Source: Verrucomicrobiota bacterium
Lineage (GTDB): Bacteria > Verrucomicrobiota > Verrucomicrobiia > Opitutales > Opitutaceae
Assembly: GCA_016871775.1 (NCBI GenBank)
Contig: VHCI01000007.1
Span: 1-54,368, forward strand
Reading direction: 5' to 3'
Length of the DNA: 54,368 nucleotides
Below, in pieces: positions 27,236 to 35,440 of this stretch (the first letter of the stretch is position 1; every line of letters starts with the position of its first letter). Under the pieces are notes generated by a model that did not search any database, was not told where the DNA came from, and worked only from the letters and a program-made list of their open reading frames with translations. The translations under genes and the position numbers were made by a program.

Positions 27236-27272
27236 CGCGGCTGCGGCTTGGTGGAGCTGGGGCCTGCCCGCC
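27236..27272. repeat. Left copy of a 37-bp direct repeat flanking a TonB receptor
   Basis: This segment matches 30533-30569 in the same orientation with three mismatches in 37 bases. It lies just past the stop of the minus-strand receptor gene at 27331-30438. Confidence 0.75.
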
Positions 27273-27330
27273 CCGGTCAGTACCGACGAAAGCCAATCCG
27301 GCGTCGGGATCGTGGGTGAGTGGGCCCGCC

Positions 27331-30300
27331 TCAGAAGGTGCCCTTGAGGCCGACGGTAAACGGGCGGCCGAAGCGGCCGTGGTAGAACTCGCGCGCGTGC
27401 CGCGGCGTCTGCGGGCCGTATGCGAACTCGTTCTGGATCTCGTCCGTCACGTTGCGCACGTTCGCGTACATCGACACCCGCCGCGCCAAGCGCACGTCCA
27501 GACTCAGGTCCAGCTGCATCCGCGGCTGCGGGTAGCGGAACGCGTCCGGACCCATATCCGGGTACGACACCGCCTTCTGCTCCCCGCGGTAATTCCACTT
27601 GGCGATCACCGTCACCCGCCGCCACGCCACGGTGCCGCCCCAGTTGACCGACTCCGGCAGGAACCCGGTGAAATCAGCGAGGCCATCGCCCTCCAGCTTC
27701 AGCTTGGTCGCGTTTACGAAGACTGTGACGTGCCGTCCCCAGGACCCGAGGGGGGCAAGGGAGTGGCGCACGTTGATCTCCGCCCCGCGCACACGGGCGG
27801 CGCCGGAATTGAACTTGGTGGTCACGCGCCAGCCGAGGTAGCGGGCATCGAGCCCGAGGGCCGCGAGGTCGGCGGCGGTGGCGTCTTTGACGAAGTTGCC
27901 GAAGAAGTCCCGCACCTCCTTCAGGAAGACCCCGCCGCTGATCACGCCGCCCTGATCGGTGTAGTACTCGGCCGAGAGATCGTAGTTGTCGGCCGTCCAC
28001 GGCTTCAGGCCGAGGTTGCTGAGGGAGATGCGGCCGCGGGTCTCGTCGGGATCAGCGTTGAGGTCGTCATCCTGGTTCACGGTGGTGTTGGGGATGATGT
28101 TGCTGAAGTTGGGGCGCCCGTAGGTGCGAGCGTAGGCGGCGCGCAGGAGCAGGCGCTCGGTGGCGTTGAAGTTGAGGTGGAGGCTCGGGTAGTAGCCTTG
28201 GTAGGAGCGCTCGGCCCGGGCGGCGCGGGCGCGGAAGATCAGCGGGACCTCGGCAAGGGAGCCGGCCGCGCCGGCCTCGGGCTTGCGGATGCGCGCGCCC
28301 GCGGGGGTGCGGGCGAGGGTGCCGTTGGCGTTGCGCACGAAGACCGCGTCCGGGTCCTGCAGCGGGCCAAAGCCAAGGTCCGTCGTGCGCTCGAAGCGGA
28401 CGCCCGAGACCACGCTCAGGCGGTTGCCAAAGCCGCGGGCCTCCGCCTGCACGTAGCCGGCGGAGACGGTCTCCTCGAGGTACTTCGACTGGAGGATGTT
28501 GTTGCTAAGGGTGGTGCGCTCCTGCGCGAGCGTCTGGGAAAAGAGGGCGGGGTTGGCGACGAAGGCGGCCCAGAGCTTGTGCGGCGAGACCCAGGGCACG
28601 TGGGGCTTCTGCGGGAAGGAGGAGAACTTGCGGGTGCCGAAGTAAACGTCCGCGAGGTACGGGGTGGCGGAGCGGTCGCCGTTGATCCCGTTGTAGGTGT
28701 AGGTGCGGCCGTTGAGGCGGACGTCGTCGTTGGTCTGCACCCGGTGGAGGCCGCCGACCTGCAGCGCCGCGGGGAAGGGCAGGAAGCGCAGTTGCCGGCG
28801 CACGTCGAGGCCGCCGCCGGTGATGGTCGCGCGGACGTTGGTGTTGGGCACGCCGGCAGCCGAGGTTATGGTGTAGTTCGGGAGGTTGAAGGCGTCGACC
28901 GGGCGGTCCGCGTTGTCGAATACCTCGAAGTCCGAGAGGTTCCCGTTGCGGATGCCGCGGTAGTTGAGCCGCACGGGCGTCGCGAGGCCGACGGCCACGC
29001 TGTTGAAGAAGCCGCGCGCGGTGTCGCGGCGTGCGGCCTTCGAGTCCGAGCGGCTGGCGGAGGCCTGCACCCGCCAGGTGCCGTCGTCGTAGCGGTAGCG
29101 GAGGTCGCCGGAGAGGTTCAGCCCGGTGTTCTTGGAGAAGCTGAAGGCCTGGGCGACCGACCCGCGGCCGGTCGCGCCCAGCACCTCGGTGTCGGTGAAC
29201 GACAGCGCGCGCCCGCCCGCGACGGAGGGCGTGCCGACGTTGCCGAGAGTCGGGTTGAACTGGGAATTGTAGTTGTCGTGGTCGTAGGAGGTCACCGCGG
29301 CGCCCACTGAGAGCACGGCGTGGCGGTGTGGGCGCCAGTCGAGCTTCACGGAGAGGGACTCGCGCTCGTAGTCCCGCGAGACCTCGACGTTGCGGTGGCG
29401 CCAGAGGTAGGGGTTGGCGGGCGTCGCGCTGGTCCCGGTCGCGCTCGCCCGGTAGTCCGTGTACCAGGTGTCGGTCTCGAAGGACGTGACCGAGTGGAGG
29501 CCGGTGACGACGAGGCCGAGGTCGCGGGAGAGCGGGAGCGTGTAGTCGAAGCTGAGGTCCGGGAGCAGCTTGCGGGTGCGGCGGTTGTCGGGGGACGGGG
29601 TCCGGCCGAGCGCGAAGGACTGCTCGCTGGAGGAGAGGCCCGCGCGCCAGCGCAGCTCCGCGCGGCTGCGCTCGAAGGCGCTCTTGGTGATCAGGTTGAT
29701 CGAGCCTGACATCGTGTCGGCGGGGGTGGAGGGGAGCGGGACCTTGGTGACCTCGACGCGGGAGATGCTGTTCACGCCGACGCGGGAGGGGGAGAAATCG
29801 CGCTCGCCGGCGGCGTTGGCCCCGGCCAGCTGCAGGCCATCGGAGGAGACGATGGTCATCCCGCTGGGGAAGCCGCGGATGAGCACGCCCTCCGTCTCGA
29901 GGGCGCCGTAGGCGGCGGCGACCCCGGGGAGGAAGCGGAGGAAGTCGCCCACGCTCCCGCCGAGCGGGTCGCCGAGGGTCTCGGTGGAGACGACGCTCTT
30001 CAGGTTGGGGGCGAAGCGCTGCTCGTTGATGGCGATGGCCTCGACATCGGTCTCGCGGGCCGTGGCGACGCGGAAGGGATCCAGCCGCACGGTGCCGCCG
30101 CCCGCGCCGTAGCGGGTGGCGCTGGTGAGCGCGAAATCCCGCTCGGCCGCGCCGCCGGCGGGCAGGGTGAGCGTGACCATCTGCGGATCGAGGCCGGTGA
30201 AGAACACCTCCAGCGTCGCGGGTCCGGCGGGCAGGCCGGTGAGGCGGTAGGCGCCGGTGTCGTCGGTGAAGGCGAGGAGTTCGGTGCCGCGGACGGCGAC

Positions 30301-30438
30301 GCGGGCGCGCTGGAGGTAGGCGCCGGTGGCGGCGTTGCTCACGCGGCCGGTGACGGTGCCGGCTCCGGTTTCGGCCGCGGCGGCCGGGCGGAGCGGGACG
30401 AGCAGGACGGCGAGGCCGAGCGCGAGTCGGGGGGACAT
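27331..30438 (-). CDS. TonB-dependent receptor with carboxypeptidase-like N-terminal domain (second)
   Basis: A 1035-residue outer-membrane receptor. The ATG at 30436-30438 gives a signal peptide (L-A-L-G-L-A-V-L-L-V-P-L) ending near P-A-A-A-A. A carboxypeptidase-regulatory-like domain (T-V-T-G-R-V-S-N-A, A-F-T-D-D-T-G-A-Y-R-L-T-G-L) precedes the plug. The plug includes L-R-F-L-P-G-V and V-L-I-R-G-F-P-S-G-M, then V-T-K-V-P and the G-S-I-N-L-I-T-K-S strand. The barrel ends G-L-K-G-T-F. It is diverged from the 23703 receptor (different plug and loops), so it is not a recent duplicate. It stands alone on its strand between a 37-bp direct repeat on each side. Confidence 0.93.
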   Translation of the reverse strand: MSPRLALGLAVLLVPLRPAAAAETGAGTVTGRVSNAATGAYLQRARVAVRGTELLAFTDDTGAYRLTGLPAGPATLEVFFTGLDPQMVTLTLPAGGAAERDFALTSATRYGAGGGTVRLDPFRVATARETDVEAIAINEQRFAPNLKSVVSTETLGDPLGGSVGDFLRFLPGVAAAYGALETEGVLIRGFPSGMTIVSSDGLQLAGANAAGERDFSPSRVGVNSISRVEVTKVPLPSTPADTMSGSINLITKSAFERSRAELRWRAGLSSSEQSFALGRTPSPDNRRTRKLLPDLSFDYTLPLSRDLGLVVTGLHSVTSFETDTWYTDYRASATGTSATPANPYLWRHRNVEVSRDYERESLSVKLDWRPHRHAVLSVGAAVTSYDHDNYNSQFNPTLGNVGTPSVAGGRALSFTDTEVLGATGRGSVAQAFSFSKNTGLNLSGDLRYRYDDGTWRVQASASRSDSKAARRDTARGFFNSVAVGLATPVRLNYRGIRNGNLSDFEVFDNADRPVDAFNLPNYTITSAAGVPNTNVRATITGGGLDVRRQLRFLPFPAALQVGGLHRVQTNDDVRLNGRTYTYNGINGDRSATPYLADVYFGTRKFSSFPQKPHVPWVSPHKLWAAFVANPALFSQTLAQERTTLSNNILQSKYLEETVSAGYVQAEARGFGNRLSVVSGVRFERTTDLGFGPLQDPDAVFVRNANGTLARTPAGARIRKPEAGAAGSLAEVPLIFRARAARAERSYQGYYPSLHLNFNATERLLLRAAYARTYGRPNFSNIIPNTTVNQDDDLNADPDETRGRISLSNLGLKPWTADNYDLSAEYYTDQGGVISGGVFLKEVRDFFGNFVKDATAADLAALGLDARYLGWRVTTKFNSGAARVRGAEINVRHSLAPLGSWGRHVTVFVNATKLKLEGDGLADFTGFLPESVNWGGTVAWRRVTVIAKWNYRGEQKAVSYPDMGPDAFRYPQPRMQLDLSLDVRLARRVSMYANVRNVTDEIQNEFAYGPQTPRHAREFYHGRFGRPFTVGLKGTF

Positions 30439-30532
30439 CGGGGCGGGGTAAGGCGTGGGGATCGCCCGGCGGTACGCGGGGTGGGCGAGCGGGGCGACGA
30501 GTCAGCCGCGTCCAACCGGTTAGTCAAGGTTG

Positions 30533-30569
30533 CGCGGCTGCGGCTCGGTGTAGCTGGGGCCTTCCCGCC
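30533..30569. repeat. Right copy of the 37-bp direct repeat
   Basis: Matches 27236-27272 with three mismatches, same orientation, about 3.3 kb apart. It is 95 bases upstream of the receptor start. Confidence 0.75.
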
Positions 30570-30587
30570 GTAGCCTCGGCGAAGGTG
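30568..30587. repeat. Inverted copy of the 27150-27169 repeat unit
   Basis: These 20 bases are the exact reverse complement of 27150-27169. The unit abuts the direct repeat, so each boundary of the receptor segment has the same two elements in a different arrangement. Confidence 0.75.
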
Positions 30588-30661
30588 GGCAGCTTGCCCC
30601 AGCGGCACCAGACCGGCGCGTCTTCCCCGGCTCCTCGCTCCCCACTACTCTCTCCTGACCC

Positions 30662-31342
30662 TCAAATCTCCAGCACACCGCCGGGCGCGAGGATCTGGAC
30701 GGCGTGGCCGCCGGCGGCGGCGAGGGACGCGAAGCGCGCCGGGTCCTGCGCGATCACGGGCCACGTGTTGTAATGCATCGGCACCGCCAGCCGCGGGCGC
30801 AGCAGGTCAAGCGCCGCCGCCGCGTCCTCCGGGCCCATCGTGTAGTTGTCCCCGATCGGCAGCAGCGCAACGTCGAGGCCCGCCTTGCCGATGAGCTGCA
30901 GATCGAGGAACAGCGCCGTATCGCCCGCATGGTAGACGGTCTTGCCGTCCGCTTGGATCAGGAGGCCGCAGGGGGAGCCGAGGTAAATGGGGCGCAGGCC
31001 CGCCTCGGCGCTGGAGCTGTGGTGGGCGAGCGTGAGCTTCACCCGCCCGAACGGGAAATTGAACCCGCCGCCGGGGTTCATCCCGTGGACCTTCGCGCCC
31101 TGGGCGGCGAAGTACTCAGCCAGCTCAAAATTGGCGATAATCGGCGCCCCCAAGCGGTGGGAGAGCGCGAGGGCGTCCCCGGTATGGTCCTCGTGCCCGT
31201 GCGAGAGCAGCAGGTAGTCGCAGGCGATGTCCTCGGCGCAGGCGGCGGCGGCCGGGTTGCCGGTCAGGAACGGGTCTAGCAGGAGGCGGGCGCGGCTCGT
31301 CTCGAGGAGGAAGCAGGCGTGGCCAAGGAACGTGAGACGCAT
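30662..31342 (-). CDS. UPF0173 metal-dependent hydrolase (metallo-beta-lactamase fold)
   Basis: A 226-residue cytoplasmic metallohydrolase; start at 31342 gives M-R-L-T-F-L-G-H-A-C-F-L. The metal motif H48-G-H50-E-D52-H53 is intact, with later ligands in T-L-A-H-H-S-S, Y-H-A-G-D-T-A-L-F and V-P-M-H-Y-N-T. These segments and the length are those of UPF0173/YtkL-like proteins, whose physiological substrate is not settled. It is 43 bases downstream of rpiB on the same strand. Confidence 0.9.
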   Translation of the reverse strand: MRLTFLGHACFLLETSRARLLLDPFLTGNPAAAACAEDIACDYLLLSHGHEDHTGDALALSHRLGAPIIANFELAEYFAAQGAKVHGMNPGGGFNFPFGRVKLTLAHHSSSAEAGLRPIYLGSPCGLLIQADGKTVYHAGDTALFLDLQLIGKAGLDVALLPIGDNYTMGPEDAAAALDLLRPRLAVPMHYNTWPVIAQDPARFASLAAAGGHAVQILAPGGVLEI

Positions 31343-31385
31343 CTGGGAACTTGCTCGCTTCCAGCGCGGACGCCAGTCCAGGACG

Positions 31386-31826
31386 TCAGGCGGCGTCGAT
31401 TTTGCGGATGCGGGGCAGGTGGCGACCGCCCTCAAACTCGGTCGCCAGCCAGACCTTCACGATGGCAAGGGCCTCGGCCTCGGTGACGGTCCGCTGGCCG
31501 AGCGAGAGCACATTGCCGTCGTTGTGCGCGCGGTTCCAGGTGGCGACCTGCTCGTTCCAGCAGAGGCCGCAGCGGACGCCGCGGACGCGGTTGGCGACGA
31601 TGGCCTCGCCGTTGCCGGAGCCGCCGAGTACGATCCCGCGCTCGAACTCGCCGCGCGCCACCGCCTCAGCAACGGGTCGGATCCAGTCCGGGTAGTCGCA
31701 GGCGGCGTCCGAGTGAGTGCCGAAATCGCGGACGACGTGGCCCTCGCCGAGGAGCATCGCCTTGATGGCTTCCTTGTAGGCGAAGCCCGCGTGGTCGGAG
31801 CCAATGGCGACGGTGAAAGTCCTCAT
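31386..31826 (-). CDS. rpiB: Ribose-5-phosphate isomerase B
   Basis: A 146-residue RpiB/LacA/LacB-family isomerase linking ribose 5-phosphate and ribulose 5-phosphate in the pentose phosphate pathway. The signature G-S-D-H-A-G is at residues 9-14, the C-D-Y-P-D motif at 43-47 and G-G-S-G-N-G-E-A-I-V-A-N-R at 68-80. R-C-G-L-C-W and N-V-L-S-L-G-Q-R complete the site. The start at 31826 is the family start; upstream codons have no family pattern. It follows the transglutaminase gene after 99 bases and precedes the UPF0173 gene. Confidence 0.92.
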   Translation of the reverse strand: MRTFTVAIGSDHAGFAYKEAIKAMLLGEGHVVRDFGTHSDAACDYPDWIRPVAEAVARGEFERGIVLGGSGNGEAIVANRVRGVRCGLCWNEQVATWNRAHNDGNVLSLGQRTVTEAEALAIVKVWLATEFEGGRHLPRIRKIDAA

Positions 31827-31925
31827 CAGGCCCCGAGGTATCGCGGGCCCCGCCGGCTGGTTCCAGCCGGAAATCGTGGAGGTGTCCGGGCCGGCCGAAT
31901 CGGCGGCCACGAACCGGGGGCTACG

Positions 31926-32795
31926 TCAGGCGGCCGAGGCCGCGGCGGAGCCGTCCGCGGGGCGCACGCGAACGTCCACCATGAGTTCGCGGGTGGGCGC
32001 GCCGCGGTAGGAGCCGCTGAGCGGGCGGATGTCCGCGTAGTCGCGGCCCACCGCGACGCGCACATAGCGCTCGTCTGCCGGCCGGTCGTGGGTGGGATCG
32101 AAGCCGGCCCAGCCGTGACCTGGGATCCAGGCTTCGATCCACGCGTGGGAGGCCTCGATCTCGTCGGTCCGGCGAGTGTTATTGAGGAAGTAACCGCTCA
32201 CGTAGCGAGCGGGGATGCCGAGGCTGCGGCAGAGGCCGAGATGGACGTGCGCGAAGTCTTGGCAGACGCCCATGCGCTGGCGGAGGGCGTCGGTCGCGCG
32301 GGTGTTCACGCCGGTCGTGTTGGGCCGGTAAGCGAAGGTACGGTGCAGGTGCGCGCCGAGGCGACGGACGTCGCCCCAGAGGTCACCGCGGCCATCAGCG
32401 AGGACGTCCAACGCCTCGCGCCACAGCTCCACCTCCAGTGGGACGTAATGGGACGCGTGGTAGAATTCTGCGAGCATCTCCCGTTCGGGCGCGGCCTCGA
32501 GCTGCTCCAGCGGCACGGCAGGCACCGCGGGACGCGCGGCGGCGGGGGCGGTCTCGACGAGCGACTCGGCCGCGATCTGCAGCTCCTTGTGGGGCGGGGT
32601 GACCTCGAAGTAGTGCACTGTGTTGCCGTAGAAGTCCGCGTACGCGCGCGGCTCGGTAGCGGGCGAGAGTCGGAGGCTGAAGTCGACGCAGCGCTGGCCC
32701 GCGTCGTCCAGCGGGCGAAGCCGGGCCTCGTTGAAGCTTTCGCGCGCCTGGCCGGCGTAGTGGTAAAGGGTGTGGTGGGTGACCCGGAGGAGCAT
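31926..32795 (-). CDS. Transglutaminase-like protein of the ATP-grasp/alpha-E cluster
   Basis: A 289-residue cytoplasmic protein. The N-terminal about 85 residues are the bacterial transglutaminase N domain (L-L-R-V-T-H-H-T-L-Y-H-Y). The transglutaminase-core triad is Cys178 (G-V-C-Q-D-F-A-H), His217 (S-H-A-W-I-E-A-W) and Asp233 (G-F-D-P-T-H). No signal peptide is seen, consistent with the family. The start is 25 bases past the alpha-E stop. In many bacteria this protein is encoded with a circularly permuted ATP-grasp and an alpha-E protein; comparative genomics work has suggested peptide-bond or isopeptide formation and cleavage. Activity here is inference from the intact triad. Confidence 0.9.
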   Translation of the reverse strand: MLLRVTHHTLYHYAGQARESFNEARLRPLDDAGQRCVDFSLRLSPATEPRAYADFYGNTVHYFEVTPPHKELQIAAESLVETAPAAARPAVPAVPLEQLEAAPEREMLAEFYHASHYVPLEVELWREALDVLADGRGDLWGDVRRLGAHLHRTFAYRPNTTGVNTRATDALRQRMGVCQDFAHVHLGLCRSLGIPARYVSGYFLNNTRRTDEIEASHAWIEAWIPGHGWAGFDPTHDRPADERYVRVAVGRDYADIRPLSGSYRGAPTRELMVDVRVRPADGSAAASAA

Positions 32796-32820
32796 CGGGC
32801 GGGTAAGGCGGCGCCTGATC

Positions 32821-33816
32821 CTACTGCTGCTGTTGCTGCTGCTCGTCGAGGGCGGATTCTGCCCGGTAAAACATCGTGGTCGCGACCACCTCGTCGCTGA
32901 TCGCCACCAGCCCCGTCCGCACCTCGACCAGGAACTCGTGCATTCCGCGCTGGAGGACATCGGCGATGGTGAGGGACTGGAGCTCGCCCAAGAGGCGGCG
33001 AGACGAGCGGGCTGCGCCGCTGCGGGGGCGGGCGGCGGTTTCGCCGAGGATCCGGCGCAGGAACTCGTCGACCTGCCCGGCGCAGAAGTGGAGCGAGCGG
33101 GGGAAGGAGTCGGAGAAGATGAGGAATTCCGCCGCCTTCCACGGAAGGATCTCACGCACGTGGTAGCGCCGGTAGGCCTCGAGGGCGGAGGCGGACCGCA
33201 GCACGGCCTGCCATTGCGCGGTGTCGAGCGCGCCGCCCACATCCGTCGCGACCGGCAGTAGGATGTGGTACTTCATGTCGAGGATGCGCGTGGTCTTGTC
33301 CGCGCGCTCGAGGTATTTGCCGAACTGGATGAACTCCCAGCCTTCGCTGCGGGAGTAGGTGCAGGCGGTGAGGCCTTGGAAAAGGTGGGAGGCTCGGGTG
33401 ATGCGGGCGAAGAACTCCGCCGGGTTTGCGGCCCAGTCGCTCGAGGCGCTGCTCGCCTTGAGCAGGAGGTGGAGCTCGTTGATCGTCTCCCACATCTCGA
33501 GCGAGAGCTGGTCTCGGATCATCCGCGCGTTCTCGCGGGCGGCGTAGACGCAGGACAAAATCGAGTCGGCGTTGCGCAGGTCGAAGGCAAGAAACTCGGT
33601 GACTGCCTGGCCGCCGGGTTCGCCGTGGAGCTGGCCGAATAGCTCGCGCCCGCCGGTGCTCAGGAGTAGGGCCTCCCAGAGGTTCGGGGACGAGGCGCGG
33701 GCGTCGGGCAGGTCGGACACGAACTGGAGGTTCACTTCGAGCAGGCGGGCGATGTTCTCCGCGCGCTCGATGTAGCGGCTCATCCAGTAGAGCGAGTGGG
33801 CGACGCGGGAGAGCAT
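32821..33816 (-). CDS. Alpha-E domain-containing protein
   Basis: A 331-residue, mostly helical protein of the alpha-E family. The start at 33816 gives the usual M-L-S-R-V-A-H-S-L-Y-W-M-S-R-Y-I-E-R-A-E-N; another ATG at 33861 would add 15 residues. W-E-T-I-N-E-L-H, F-F-A-R-I and L-E-R-A-D-K-T-T-R-I-L-D-M-K are typical segments. The C-terminus is E-Q-Q-Q-Q-Q-Q, encoded by a run of CTG/TTG (read on the other strand) at 32824-32842. It sits between the ATP-grasp gene (54 bases upstream) and the transglutaminase (25 bases downstream). Its biochemical role is not known to me; it is a constant partner of the two neighbours. Confidence 0.9.
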   Translation of the reverse strand: MLSRVAHSLYWMSRYIERAENIARLLEVNLQFVSDLPDARASSPNLWEALLLSTGGRELFGQLHGEPGGQAVTEFLAFDLRNADSILSCVYAARENARMIRDQLSLEMWETINELHLLLKASSASSDWAANPAEFFARITRASHLFQGLTACTYSRSEGWEFIQFGKYLERADKTTRILDMKYHILLPVATDVGGALDTAQWQAVLRSASALEAYRRYHVREILPWKAAEFLIFSDSFPRSLHFCAGQVDEFLRRILGETAARPRSGAARSSRRLLGELQSLTIADVLQRGMHEFLVEVRTGLVAISDEVVATTMFYRAESALDEQQQQQQ

Positions 33817-33870
33817 CACCGTCGCCTGCGGCCGAAGGAAGGGCGGTTCGCTGGCGTTCATCGCGGCGAT

Positions 33871-35322
33871 TCAGTTCTCGCCCTGCAGCACCCAGGTGTC
33901 CTTGGAGCCCCCGCCCTGAGAGGAATTCACGACGAGGGAGCCGCGGCGGAGGGCCACGCGGGTGAGGCCGCCCGGGGTGACGGTGGTCTTTTCGCCGCAG
34001 ATGATGTAGGGACGGAGGTCGATGTGGCGGCCCTCGAGGCGCCCTTCGCACCAGGTGGGGGAGCGGGAGAGCTGGATGGGATCCTGGGCGATGTAATTGC
34101 GGGGCTGGGCGGCGACCTGAGCGCGGAAGCGGGCGCACTCCTCGCGGGTGGACGCAGGGCCGATGAGCATCCCGTAGCCGCCGGCCTCGTTGGCCGCCTT
34201 CACCACGAGCCGTTCGATGTTCTCGAGGATGAACTTCCGGTCCGCCGGCTCCGCCGCGAGGTAGGTGTTCACGTTGGGCAAGATCGCGTCCTGCCCGAGG
34301 TAGTATTGGATCAGGCGGGGGACGTAGGCGTAGATGACCTTGTCGTCGGCGACCCCGGTACCGATCGAGTTGGCGAGGGCCACGCGGCCCGCCCGGTAAG
34401 CCTGAATCAGCCCGGGCACGCCCAGCAGCGAATCCGGCCGGAAGACGGTTGGATCCAAGAAATCGTCGTCGATCCGGCGATAGATTACGTCAACCGGCAT
34501 CAGGCCGGCGGTCGTGCGCATGTACACCCGGGCGTCGCGCACAACGAGGTCGCGGCCCTCGACGATCGGGATGCCCATTTGGCGGGCGAGGAAGCAGTGC
34601 TCGAAGTAGGCGCTGTTGTGGACCCCCGGAGTGAGCAACACGACGGTGGGTTTCTCCGCGGCTTCTGGGGCGAGGTGGAGCAGGGCCCTCAGGAGGTCGT
34701 CCGTGTAGCCCTCCACCGGGCGCACGCCGTAGCGGGCGAAGACCTGGGGCAAGGCCCGGCGCATCGCGGAGCGGTTCTCGATCATATAACTGGCGCCCGA
34801 GGGGCAGCGGAGGTTGTCCTCCAGCACCAAGTAGTTGCCGGCGGCATCCCGGATGAGGTCCGTGCCGCAGATGTGGACGTAGATTCCCCGGGGAACCGTG
34901 AAGTGCATGAACTCCCGCCGGAAGTGCTTCGCGCCGAGAATCAGGGAGGGAGGCACGATTTTGTCCTTCAATACCTTCTGGTCGTGGTAAAGGTCGTCGA
35001 GGAAGAGGTTGAGGGCGGTGACGCGCTGGATCAGGCCGGCCTCGATGCGGCGCCATTCGGCGGCGGGGATAATCCGGGGGATCAGATCGAAGGGGAAGAT
35101 GCGTTCGGTGCCCTGGGCGTCGTTGTAGACCGTGAAGGTGACGCCGCGGCGGAGGAAGGCGGCATCGACGGCCGCCCGACGGCGGTCGAACTCGGCGGGG
35201 GCGAGGGCGGCGAGGCCCTCGGCGAGGCGCTGGTAGTGCTGCCGCACGCGGCCGTCCTCTGGCCGGGTGAACATCTCGTCGAAGAAGCCGCTGAGTTCGT
35301 AATCGGAGGGCAGCAGGGACAT
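33871..35322 (-). CDS. Circularly permuted type 2 ATP-grasp protein
   Basis: A 483-residue ATP-dependent ligase-like protein. The start at 35322 gives [17 protein letters not shown]. Family motifs include [41 protein letters not shown] (here I-Y-R-R), [14 protein letters not shown] and L-R-P-Y-I-I-C-G. They correspond to the permuted ATP-binding and metal sites. It heads the minus-strand group that continues with alpha-E, transglutaminase, rpiB and UPF0173. A role in making an amide or peptide bond, with the transglutaminase-like partner acting on the product, is plausible but untested here. Confidence 0.92.
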   Translation of the reverse strand: MSLLPSDYELSGFFDEMFTRPEDGRVRQHYQRLAEGLAALAPAEFDRRRAAVDAAFLRRGVTFTVYNDAQGTERIFPFDLIPRIIPAAEWRRIEAGLIQRVTALNLFLDDLYHDQKVLKDKIVPPSLILGAKHFRREFMHFTVPRGIYVHICGTDLIRDAAGNYLVLEDNLRCPSGASYMIENRSAMRRALPQVFARYGVRPVEGYTDDLLRALLHLAPEAAEKPTVVLLTPGVHNSAYFEHCFLARQMGIPIVEGRDLVVRDARVYMRTTAGLMPVDVIYRRIDDDFLDPTVFRPDSLLGVPGLIQAYRAGRVALANSIGTGVADDKVIYAYVPRLIQYYLGQDAILPNVNTYLAAEPADRKFILENIERLVVKAANEAGGYGMLIGPASTREECARFRAQVAAQPRNYIAQDPIQLSRSPTWCEGRLEGRHIDLRPYIICGEKTTVTPGGLTRVALRRGSLVVNSSQGGGSKDTWVLQGEN

Positions 35323-35440
35323 TGAGCCGGGGAGGGTTTCCCTTCCCGTGAGCAAGTCCCTTGCCAGCTGCGCGAGAAACGCGCGGGGCGCCGCCGGACG
35401 GCTTTGCGGGCTCCGTCGGGCCGGCGCGCCGCGGCGCGAG

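Larger units (their letters stand above)
26586..27347 (+). pseudogene. Truncated GT-C/STT3-like membrane protein gene
   Basis: The frame begins with a GTG immediately after the receptor TGA. An N-terminal membrane segment (L-P-L-G-W-A-V-A-A-A-L-A-G-L) leads to Y-A-D-A-Q-I-W-V-R-H-A-L and R-L-R-F-T-P-A-D-D-A-P, then L-P-L-L-A-L-V-L-V-G-W and V-D-H-H-G-L. The D-H-H pattern and layout recall large GT-C-fold membrane transferases, which are several hundred residues longer. Protein-like sequence stops near 27100, where GC-rich repeats begin; the remaining about 80 codons are repeat translation. The jump from D-D-A-P-A to a membrane helix also looks like an internal deletion compared with relatives I remember. 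I treat it as a 3'-truncated relic, possibly cut by the repeat-flanked segment; a short real gene cannot be excluded. Confidence 0.5.

Noticed and set aside
27193-29310. A 705-codon plus-strand open frame over the second TonB receptor
   Set aside because: Composition-driven shadow of the minus-strand receptor; no family motif.
27101-30590. Insertion sequence or composite transposon
   Set aside because: No transposase, no target-site duplication that I can define; the only gene inside is a receptor.
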